A stretch of DNA of 15,818 nucleotides, taken from positions 1 through 15,818 of the forward strand of contig JAURXG010000257.1 of the NCBI GenBank assembly GCA_030654555.1, written 5' to 3'. This stretch comes from Aquabacterium sp. (GTDB lineage: Bacteria; Pseudomonadota; Gammaproteobacteria; Burkholderiales; Burkholderiaceae_C). Shown piece by piece: positions 7,159 through 15,818 of the stretch (positions are counted from its first letter, which is position 1; each line of letters opens with the position of its first letter). The notes below the pieces were generated by a model. It worked only from the letters and a program-made list of their open reading frames with translations, was not told where the DNA came from and did not search any database. The position numbers were made by a program, and so were the translations under genes.

Positions 7159-8031
7159 TCAGACGAATTCACCTTCGCGCAGCCACTTGGTGGCCACCCA
7201 CTTGTCGCCAGCGATCACCGGCGCGCCACCATGCAGGGTGCGGGTGCTGGCATGGGCCCGCTCGTAGCTGAAGAACACCGCGTTGCCCTTGATCGGGGCG
7301 ACCTCCAGCTGCACATCCGGGAACACCGTGCCGCCGCCCTGCTGCGGCGTGTTGAGGTACATCACCAGCGTGCCCACGCGCTGGCCGCCACGCTTGAGCA
7401 CCGCGGCCATGCCGGGTTGCGCCGGATCGAAGTAATCGTGGTGCGGCTTGTACTCGGCGCCGGGCCGGTAGTGCAGCACCTGCAAGCCCTCGCCATTGGC
7501 CACCGGCCAGTTCAACAGCGCGGCGATGCGGGCCTCGATGCGCTCGCACAGCGCGCTCTCGCCACGGCCGAAGAACATGCCGTCGCTGGTGCGTGCGGCA
7601 TTGACCTCGTTGCCGCCGGTCTCGTTGACCACGGTTTCCGACCGCGTCATGCGCGGCGCTGCGGCAGCCACCAGCGCATCGCACTCGTCGTCCGACAGGA
7701 AGCCGCCGAACACGACCACCCGCGGGTTCTGCAGGGTCAGCAGCACCCGCACCTCGCGGTCATGGACCTGCAGCACGCTGGGCGATCCGGCCAATGCCGG
7801 CTCGGGCACCCGCACGGCCGGTGGCAGCGTGGCCGCCAGGGCCGCGTCCTGCTGGGTGGCCTGCGCGCCCAGAAACGCCTCCAGCACCTGGCCCAGCGCG
7901 CCCAGGGCGACCACCTCGTCCCAGCCACTGGCGCGCATCGACGCCAGCACGTCCTCGGGCCGGCAACCGGCCTTGGCCTGCTCGACTATCCACTGGCGCA
8001 ACTCGGGCGTGACGGTTTGCGAAGCACTCAT
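7159..8031 (-). CDS. 2OG-Fe(II) oxygenase, prolyl 4-hydroxylase-like
   Basis: A 290-residue protein with a C-terminal P4Hc-type 2-oxoglutarate/Fe(II) dioxygenase domain (about residues 100-287). Iron ligands are H197 and D199 in YKPHHDYFDP, and H267 in TRTLHGGAPV. K277 in GDKWVATKW is the expected 2-oxoglutarate-binding lysine. The TVFPDVQLEVAPIKGNAVFF strand motif is also typical. Residues 1-75 form a helical N-terminal region that I do not recognise as a catalytic part. The enzyme would hydroxylate a protein or peptide residue; the substrate is unknown. The start at 8029-8031 is chosen because the frame upstream overlaps the yaaA end and reads as non-coding. It lies 86 bases downstream of yaaA on the same strand. 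Confidence 0.88.
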   Translation of the reverse strand: MSASQTVTPELRQWIVEQAKAGCRPEDVLASMRASGWDEVVALGALGQVLEAFLGAQATQQDAALAATLPPAVRVPEPALAGSPSVLQVHDREVRVLLTLQNPRVVVFGGFLSDDECDALVAAAAPRMTRSETVVNETGGNEVNAARTSDGMFFGRGESALCERIEARIAALLNWPVANGEGLQVLHYRPGAEYKPHHDYFDPAQPGMAAVLKRGGQRVGTLVMYLNTPQQGGGTVFPDVQLEVAPIKGNAVFFSYERAHASTRTLHGGAPVIAGDKWVATKWLREGEFV

Positions 8032-8117
8032 GCCCCGGCATTCTGGCAGCGCCTCGGCGGCTGCCAAGCCGGGTGAACCGCGAGTTCGGGCACGCCCGGG
8101 CGAGGGCCGCGAGCGGA

Positions 8118-8903
8118 TCAGTCCGCCACGCGCCGGCGGAACACCAGCCGATCGGCCGACGAGGCGGTCGGCACGAAGCCATAACCCTCGGCATCGAAGG
8201 CCTGCAGCGCCTTGACGCTGCGCACCCGGTGCTGGATGGCCCAGCGCGCCATCAGCCCACGCGCCCGCTTGGCGAAGAAGCTGATGATCTTGTACTGCCC
8301 GCCCTTCCAATCCTCGAACACGCAGTCGACCACGCGCGCAGCCAGCGCCGGCCGGTCGGCCACCCTGAAATACTCCTGCGAGGCCAGGTTGACGACCACC
8401 GGATGCCTGTCGTCGGCGCCGCGCTGGTTCAGGTACTCGGCCACCGCATCGCCCCAGTAGGCGTACAGGTCCTTGCCGCGGGCATTGGCGTGGCGCGTGC
8501 CCATCTCCAGCCGGTAGGGTTGTAGCCGGTCCAGCGGGCGCAGCACGCCGTACAGGCCGCTGAGGATCACCAGATGGTCTTGGGCCCAGGTCAGGTCGGG
8601 GCCCTTCAGGCTGCGCACGTCCAGTCCTTCGTAGACGTCGCCGTTGAAGGCGAAGGCGGCGGGACGGCTGTTGGCATCGTCGTGCAGCGGTGACCAGGCA
8701 CCGTAGCGGCCCACGTTGAGCGCGGCCAGCTCGTCGGACAGGTCCATCAGCTGCGCCACCTGCGGCGGCGCCAGCGTCTTCAGGCCGTCGATCAGCTCGG
8801 CGGCACGCGGCACGAACAGCGGATCGGTGGCGCGCTGACGCACACCGCGCGGCAACGGGCGGGTGTAGTCCAGGGTCTTGGCGGGCGAGAGCAGGAAGAG
8901 CAT
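8118..8903 (-). CDS. yaaA: Peroxide stress protein YaaA (DUF328 family)
   Basis: A 261-residue protein of normal length starting MLFLLSPAKTLDY, the diagnostic N-terminus of the YaaA/UPF0246 family. Further conserved pieces are AFNGDVYEGLD, LSGLYGVLRPLD, YRLEMGTR, VVNLASQEYF and the basic FFAKRARGLMARW. In E. coli YaaA is OxyR-induced, lowers free iron during hydrogen peroxide stress and so limits DNA damage. Here it precedes an iron-dependent oxygenase gene on the same strand. No OxyR or promoter site could be recognised upstream, where the REP-like region begins. Confidence 0.95.
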   Translation of the reverse strand: MLFLLSPAKTLDYTRPLPRGVRQRATDPLFVPRAAELIDGLKTLAPPQVAQLMDLSDELAALNVGRYGAWSPLHDDANSRPAAFAFNGDVYEGLDVRSLKGPDLTWAQDHLVILSGLYGVLRPLDRLQPYRLEMGTRHANARGKDLYAYWGDAVAEYLNQRGADDRHPVVVNLASQEYFRVADRPALAARVVDCVFEDWKGGQYKIISFFAKRARGLMARWAIQHRVRSVKALQAFDAEGYGFVPTASSADRLVFRRRVAD

Positions 8904-9022
8904 GGCCGCGAGTGTATGAAGCGGCAGACGACCCGCGGGTTGTGGGGCTGGCTGCGGCGCGTTGCTGTCGCTTGTGGTGCCTGCAGACCGGTCGTTCAGA
9001 GGTCAGCGCGGCGCCGAGGCCA

Positions 9023-9104
9023 CCGGGTGACCGGCTGCCTCCGTGTCCCCCGGGCCGGGCTGCGCCCGACCCTCCTCCTTTACCTGCGGCAGCCGGTCAC
9101 CCGG
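9023..9104. repeat. Long inverted-repeat element, copy 1
   Basis: Perfect 17-bp arms (CCGGGTGACCGGCTGCC at 9023-9039 and its complement at 9088-9104) enclose a core that begins TCCGTGTCCCCCGGGCC and ends CCTCCTCCTTTACCTG. The transcript would fold into a very stable stem. The core is nearly the reverse complement of the core of the second element at 9189-9256. Confidence 0.8.
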
Positions 9105-9188
9105 CGCCCTCAGCTACCCAACGTTGGCGCACTGGCGCAGCTATTCAAACCTGCGCGGGCCTCGGTGGCGTTGGAGCGGCGGGGTGGG

Positions 9189-9256
9189 TTGGCCTGTTCC
9201 GCGCAGGTCAAGGAGGAGGGCCGAAGGCCCGGGGGACACGGAGCGGAACAGGCCAA
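9189..9256. repeat. Long inverted-repeat element, copy 2 (inverted core)
   Basis: Perfect 14-bp arms (TTGGCCTGTTCCGC at 9189-9202 and its complement at 9243-9256) enclose a core CAGGTCAAGGAGGAGGGCC...GGGGGACACGGA (9204-9242). The core matches copy 1 in reverse complement while the arms differ. This head-to-head pairing of related palindromes is the layout of REP/BIME-type elements. Confidence 0.8.
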
Positions 9257-9358
9257 GCCGGCCCGGCGCTCTCGCGCAAGCCTTCAAACGTCACTTCCCA
9301 ACAACCACAGCAAGAGGCAGCGACGAGCCGAATCCAGCCGCCCGCCATCCGCGAGAAC

Positions 9359-10087
9359 TCAAGTGCTGCCGTCGACGCGCTGCCGCGCGGCCAGCCCCGG
9401 CACCGCGCCCATCGCCGCCACCCAGGTGCGGTGCGGGATGTGGGTGCGCAGGCGCTGCAGCGCGCATTGCACCAGTTCATCGGGCAGCTCGTGGCCGACA
9501 CCGGCAGCGATGTCGATGGTGGCGTCGCCCTGCAGCGCGGCCAGCCGCTCCATCGCCAGGCGCGATTGCATCGCGGGGATCACCGTGTCGGTGGCGCCGT
9601 GGAAGAAGTGCAACGTGGTGTGCGCCAGCGCCTGCTCGGGCAGCGTGGCGTAGCGGCCCGAGAACGACAGCACACGGCCGGCGATGCCGTCGTGCCGCTG
9701 CACCAACTCGAGCGACAGGATCGCGCCCTGCGAGAAGCCCACCAGCGCGGTGGCCGCCGGGCCCAGGCCGGTGGCGGCCTGCGCGGCGCGCAGCCAGTCG
9801 GCCAGGCGCGGCAGTGCAGCGGCCACGCGCGGGGCACGGCTGTCTTCGGTGATGCCGTCCAGCGAGAACCACTGCCGGCCGGCCAGGCCGCTGTCGACCG
9901 GCTCGAAGCCCTCGGGCGCCAGCAAGGCAGCCTGTGGAAACTCGCGCTGCAGCGTGCGCGCCAGCGGCGCCATGTCGGCCGCGCTGGCGCCCCAGCCGTG
10001 CAGCAGGATCATCAGTTGCTCAGGCCGGCCGGCGGCGGGCAGCCATTGCAGGGTGTCGGGCAGCAGGGACGTGGCGGCGGGGTTCAT
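9359..10087 (-). CDS. Alpha/beta-hydrolase, phospholipase/carboxylesterase family
   Basis: A 242-residue serine hydrolase of the carboxylesterase/phospholipase (COG0400, EstB-like) family. Visible parts are the oxyanion segment LMILLHGWGA (residues 25-34), nucleophile S119 in GFSQG, acid D167 in GATDTVIP and H199 in GVGHELP. It should hydrolyse short-chain carboxylic esters in the cytoplasm; there is no signal peptide. I chose the ATG at 10085-10087 (MNPAATSLLP) because the family fold begins there. A TTG at 10139-10141 that overlaps the dnaE2 stop (TTGA) would add 18 residues and allow translational coupling. About 20 residues after the catalytic domain (TWVAAMGAVPGLAARQRVDGST) look like a non-conserved tail. 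Confidence 0.88.
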   Translation of the reverse strand: MNPAATSLLPDTLQWLPAAGRPEQLMILLHGWGASAADMAPLARTLQREFPQAALLAPEGFEPVDSGLAGRQWFSLDGITEDSRAPRVAAALPRLADWLRAAQAATGLGPAATALVGFSQGAILSLELVQRHDGIAGRVLSFSGRYATLPEQALAHTTLHFFHGATDTVIPAMQSRLAMERLAALQGDATIDIAAGVGHELPDELVQCALQRLRTHIPHRTWVAAMGAVPGLAARQRVDGST

Positions 10088-10137
10088 GGGCGCATTTTCG
10101 GCGAGGCGCCGCACGGCCGCCCGCGCCTGGTCAGGGG

Positions 10138-13410
<3,273 letters not shown>

Positions 13411-13527
13411 GGCGGTGGGCCGGGTTTGACGGCGTAGACGGCCTCGGGCTCACGGGCGCGCGGCGGACGGCCAGGCCGCAGGGCGGGGAACGAACCCGGG
13501 GGCAGGCCCGGATGGGGTTCGGCGCGC

Positions 13528-13559
13528 GGGCCGGCGTTCGGGCCGGCGTTCGGGCCGGC
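13528..13559. repeat. 12-bp tandem repeat in the intI 3' extension
   Basis: GGGCCGGCGTTC occurs at 13528-13539 and 13540-13551, followed by a partial third copy GGGCCGGC (13552-13559). On the minus strand it encodes GPNAGPNAGPRA in the IntI tail. Low-complexity expansion by slippage is likely. Confidence 0.85.
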
Positions 13560-14649
13560 AGGGGGCCAGGCCGGTGGCGGCGGCGGCATGCGCCCGCCCG
13601 GTGTCGACGCAGCGGCGCCAGGCCAGACCCGCTCGGGCGACCAGCCCATCAGGTGATCGACCGGGCTGCGCACCGCGCCGCCCCCCAGCTTGAGCACATG
13701 GGTGTAGATCATGGTGGTGCTCACATCCGAATGGCCCAGCAGCTCTTGCACCGTGCGGATGTCGTAGCCGCCCAGCAGCAGATGGGTGGCGAACGAGTGG
13801 CGCAGCGTGTGCGGCGTGGCCGGCTTGCTGAGGCCGGCGGCCTGCACCGCCCGCTTGAAGGCGCGCTGGAACGATTGTTCGAGCTGGTGGTGGCGGCGCA
13901 CGCCCGCGCCGCGCGGATCGTCCGACAAGGTGGCCTGCGGAAACGCCCAGAACCACATCCACGACAAGGGCGCACGCGGGTACTTGCGATCGAGCGCATT
14001 CGGCACCTGCACGCCGGCCACCCCCGCGGCGCGATCGGCCGTCCACAGCGCGTGGGCGGCGGCCAGTTGGGCGCGCAGCGGCTGATCGAGCGAAGCGGGC
14101 AGCATCACGATGCGGTCCTTGCCGCCCTTGCCCTCGCGCACGACGATGGCACGCCGGTCGAACTCGATGTCCTTCACCCGCAGTCGCAGGCCCTCGAGCA
14201 GGCGCATGCCGGTGCCATAGAGCAGCTGACCGAACAGCCGATGCTCGTCGGGCAGCGCCGCCAGCACCCGCGCCACCTCGTCATGCGACAGCACCACCGG
14301 CAGGCGCGGCGGGCGCTGCGGGCGGTTGATCTCCTCCATCCACCGCACCGACAGCCCCAGCACCTTCTGGTACAGGAACAGCAGCGCCGACAAGGCCTGC
14401 TTGTGGGTGGACACCGCCACGTTGCGGTCGGTCGCCAGCCAGGCCAGGAAGGCCTCGACATCGGCACCGCCCAACTCGGCCGGATGGCGCAAGCCATGAA
14501 AGCGAACGAAGGCGCGCACCCAATGGACGTAGGCGTGCTCCGTCCGTATGCTGTAGTGAAGATAGCGGATCTGGTTGCGCAGTTGATCCAGCAGCCGTAC
14601 GGGAGGCGGCATGTCACTCATGGCCATGGTCATACACCGGCAGGCGTGT

Positions 14650-14669
14650 TACTGTATAAAACAACAGTA
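14650..14669. promoter_or_regulatory. LexA (SOS) box between intI and the divergent gene
   Basis: The sequence reads TACTGT-ATAAAACA-ACAGTA, a perfect CTGT-N8-ACAG LexA operator with symmetric flanking TA. It overlaps the -10 and spacer of the predicted intI promoter and lies 17 bases before the first possible intI start. SOS control of integron integrases by LexA is established for other integrons. On the plus strand the box also contains TATAAA (14655-14660), a possible -10 for the divergent gene. Confidence 0.92.
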
Positions 14670-14678
14670 TCCAATCAA
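14651..14678 (-). promoter_or_regulatory. Predicted intI promoter
   Basis: On the minus strand a -35-like TTGATT (14673-14678) and a -10-like TACAGT (14651-14656) are 16 bases apart. Both match consensus at four of six positions. The start of transcription would fall near 14644. The LexA box covers the spacer and -10, which fits repression. Confidence 0.5.
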
Positions 14679-14820
14679 ACCGCCTGTATCGCAAGCCACC
14701 GGAACGATCCGCCCGCTCACAACTGCGCTATCGCCCTGCGGCCGATCCGCAGACGCACCGAGCCGGGATGCCCTCGAACCACCGCACGGTCTGCAGCCAG
14801 GCACGACGCGAGAACCTGTG

Positions 14821-15219
14821 ATGGGCGATGCCAACGACCTGACCCGGACCCGTATCGTCAAGCGCCTGGCGCCCGATCAGCCGGGCACCAAGAAACTGGC
14901 GCAGCGCTACGGCGACGCGCTGGTCTGCGTGCGCTATCGCCAAGACCCGCAGCGCGGGCGGCGCTACACGACCGTCGAACTGGTGGTGGACGAGGGCCCG
15001 ATCTCGGTCAGGCCGCCGGCGCCCCATGCAGCCACGGTGCTGGTGCGCATACACCTCAGTGAAACCCCCCTCAGGATGGCCGCCTGCGCGATGGGCGCGC
15101 AGTGGGATCCCGACACCGGCGCATGGCTGATGAGCAAACGCGCCGCCAGCCGCCTGCAGTTGCTCGACCGCGTCCTTCTTATCTCACCACCAATGGACAG
15201 TACAAATGGAAAGTCCTAG
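14821..15219 (+). CDS. Uncharacterised protein between intI and attI
   Basis: A 132-residue basic protein. The N-terminal half has KKLAQRYGDALVCVRYRQDP (24-43) and RRYTTVELVVDEGP (47-60). I recognise this as a widespread proteobacterial uncharacterised family, often seen beside mobile elements. The C-terminal half, ETPLRMAACAMGAQWDPDTGAWLM (81-104), with W95 and W102 seven residues apart, resembles the G-A-x-W-D-x5-W pattern of DUF5710-like modules. No catalytic residues are evident; nucleic-acid binding is a guess. The start is ATG 14821, with an adjacent GTG at 14818 possible; no clear ribosome binding site. It is divergent from intI across 187 bases containing the LexA box. Body base composition matches the chromosome. 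The last 10-12 codons are AT-richer. Confidence 0.75.
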   Translation: MGDANDLTRTRIVKRLAPDQPGTKKLAQRYGDALVCVRYRQDPQRGRRYTTVELVVDEGPISVRPPAPHAATVLVRIHLSETPLRMAACAMGAQWDPDTGAWLMSKRAASRLQLLDRVLLISPPMDSTNGKS

Positions 15220-15281
15220 CCATCTGACTCCAGACATTGCCACTGATGGCACGTTGGTCTGAGGTCGATATCACGTTAGGC
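15190..15281 (+). other. attI: Putative attI recombination site region
   Basis: The core site GTTAGGC (15275-15281, consensus GTTRRRY) marks the start of the first cassette. Upstream there is no RYYYAAC partner that would make this an attC. There is instead a CACGTTGG/CACGTTAGG direct repeat spaced 22 bases (15250 and 15272), reminiscent of the extra integrase-binding repeats of attI sites. A hairpin TGCCA-CTGA-TGGCA (15238-15251) lies within. The left boundary is arbitrary. A degenerate attC of a fossil cassette remains possible. Confidence 0.5.
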
Positions 15282-15288
15282 GTCTCAA

Positions 15289-15771
15289 ATGCAAATAGCC
15301 TACGCCGCTATTGGTAGAGCGGTCTTCTATTCACAGTTATTCGAAACTGCGCTCGGCCCGATCTATGAGTTCTGGAGGATGAACACCGAGCCAGGATACT
15401 TTGACAAAACACAGGGTCAACTGTCAGTCGGAGTTTTTAAGACTCCAACCATGAACATGGTTAAATTACTCTCCGCTGGCGGTAATATTGCTCCGGACTT
15501 CGCCGAACGAATTACACGTTATTTAGATGATCGCCACACACTAATTCACAGATGGGTTCAGTTGCACGGTTGGCCGGACGATCAAGAAGAGGCAGGCTTT
15601 ATTCCGATAATTGAACTCGCGACTAGAGTCGAAAGTGAAGCGAAGATTCTCACAAGGTTCATCACCGGATACATTCTAAATCATGCCAGTCCGGAGTTCA
15701 CTCACCAGAATCCAGCGGAGTATTCCAAAAGAATGGAACTGCTCTTTCATCAAGCACACCTAGAAATATAG
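15289..15771 (+). CDS. Cassette-encoded HEPN-like protein of unknown function
   Basis: A 160-residue, mostly helical protein. The N-terminal helix AAIGRAVFYSQLFETALGPI (6-25) and the later TRYLDDRHTLIHRWVQLHGW (76-95) resemble small HEPN-type proteins. In those a helix IGRxxxxxxxLE is followed by an R-[N/H/D]-x3-H motif; here it is R82-H83-TLI-H87. HEPN proteins are often metal-independent RNases, including toxins, anti-phage effectors and toxin-antitoxin partners, but many are inactive. This is motif recognition, not a confirmed domain. No antitoxin frame is seen in the cassette before its attC. No promoter is visible, so expression probably comes from an upstream integron promoter. AT-rich codon use marks it as foreign. 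Confidence 0.7.
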   Translation: MQIAYAAIGRAVFYSQLFETALGPIYEFWRMNTEPGYFDKTQGQLSVGVFKTPTMNMVKLLSAGGNIAPDFAERITRYLDDRHTLIHRWVQLHGWPDDQEEAGFIPIIELATRVESEAKILTRFITGYILNHASPEFTHQNPAEYSKRMELLFHQAHLEI

Positions 15772-15793
15772 TTCTAGTGGTTGCGAGAGAGAC

Positions 15794-15818
15794 GCCTAAC
15801 CATTCGCTCAACCGGACC
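15794..15818 (+). other. Left part of attC site, cut by window end
   Basis: R'' core GCCTAAC (15794-15800) is followed by CATTCGCTCAACCGGACC. The TAAC-ATTCG-TCAA spacing matches the left half of the common 57-60-bp attC sites (compare the aadA-type pattern TAACAATTCGTTCAA). L'', loop, L' and R' are expected immediately beyond 15818. Confidence 0.88.

Larger units (their letters stand above)
8904..9358. other. 455-base gene-free stretch with REP-like elements
   Basis: No convincing gene is seen here on either strand. The open frames that cross it have no recognisable protein features and pass through the inverted repeats. It holds two long inverted-repeat elements (9023-9104 and 9189-9256) and between them a 10-bp perfect palindrome CCAACGTTGG (9118-9127) and a short direct repeat of TGGCGCA. 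It separates the esterase gene from yaaA, so any yaaA promoter would lie at the left end. Confidence 0.75.
15276..15818 (+). mobile_element. First integron gene cassette (incomplete at right edge)
   Basis: The cassette begins at the TTAGGC of the core site and carries one gene starting 8 bases after the core in the usual orientation, with its stop close to its attC. It is clearly AT-richer than all other genes in the window, as expected for captured cassettes. GTTAGGCGTCTC at the left end (15275-15286) is the exact reverse complement of GAGACGCCTAAC at the right end (15789-15800), so attC arms extend past the 7-bp core. The rest of attC lies beyond the window. Confidence 0.88.

Noticed and set aside
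14611..14820. Upstream extension of the 14821 gene to an ATG at 14611
   Set aside because: It would run through the start of intI, the LexA box and the promoters, and that part has no family-like sequence.
15251..15258. GTTGGTCT as a second core site
   Set aside because: It does not fit GTTRRRY because the sixth position is T, and it has no RYYYAAC partner.
15190..15281. Complete attC making the gene at 14821-15219 a normal cassette
   Set aside because: No RYYYAAC core is found between the stop codon and GTTAGGC, and no GTTRRRY core precedes the gene, so normal cassette boundaries are missing.
15228..15281. Cassette promoter Pc in the attI region
   Set aside because: Candidates such as TTGCCA (15237) and TTGGTC (15254) lack an acceptable -10 at 16-18 bases.

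Overview
The window is high-GC bacterial chromosome. Gene order and protein style point to a betaproteobacterium of the Burkholderiales (Rubrivivax/Leptothrix/Ideonella-like). Supporting signs are the rpsP-rimM-trmD-rplS operon followed by a CoA-pyrophosphatase-type Nudix gene and a CobD/CbiB-family gene, GC-rich intergenic REP-like hairpins of the CCCCCGAGGGGGCG type, and a dnaE2 gene. Genus and species cannot be fixed from the sequence alone.

Layout. (1) Positions 32-4226, minus strand: a housekeeping block read from a TATAAT promoter near 4221 in the order rpsP, rimM, trmD, rplS, then an intrinsic terminator, a Nudix hydrolase and a CobD/CbiB/AmpE-like membrane protein. (2) Positions 4267-6730, plus strand: a GNAT acetyltransferase of the phosphinothricin type, a REP-like hairpin, a small TM2-like membrane protein and a beta-CASP metallo-beta-lactamase-fold ribonuclease. 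(3) Positions 6776-8903, minus strand: yaaA, a prolyl-4-hydroxylase-like 2OG-Fe(II) oxygenase and a small exported Ala/Lys-rich protein closed by a strong terminator. (4) Positions 8904-9358: a gene-free stretch holding two long inverted-repeat elements whose cores are inverted copies of each other. (5) Positions 9359-14633, minus strand: intI, dnaE2 and a serine esterase, tightly packed. (6) Positions 14634-15818, plus strand: the divergent side of a chromosomal integron.

The most interesting part is the right-hand 6 kb. It starts with a complete integron integrase gene (IntI-specific insert, R/K/H/R/H/Y catalytic set) under a perfect LexA-type operator (CTGT-N8-ACAG). The integrase reading frame carries a Pro/Gly-rich C-terminal extension of about 85 residues and runs 52 bases into dnaE2, the error-prone polymerase (ImuC). 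No other LexA-type box is visible just upstream of dnaE2, so the layout suggests that SOS induction drives cassette recombination and mutagenic synthesis from one transcript. imuA and imuB, the usual dnaE2 partners, are not in the window.

On the other side of the LexA box lies an uncharacterised high-GC gene, then a putative attI region. The first recombination core site (GTTAGGC, 15275-15281) is followed 7 bases later by an AT-richer cassette gene. Its product has the Rx4H signature of HEPN-type proteins, many of which are toxins or RNases. The window ends inside that cassette's attC site (R'' core GCCTAAC at 15794-15800), so the array continues beyond the right edge.
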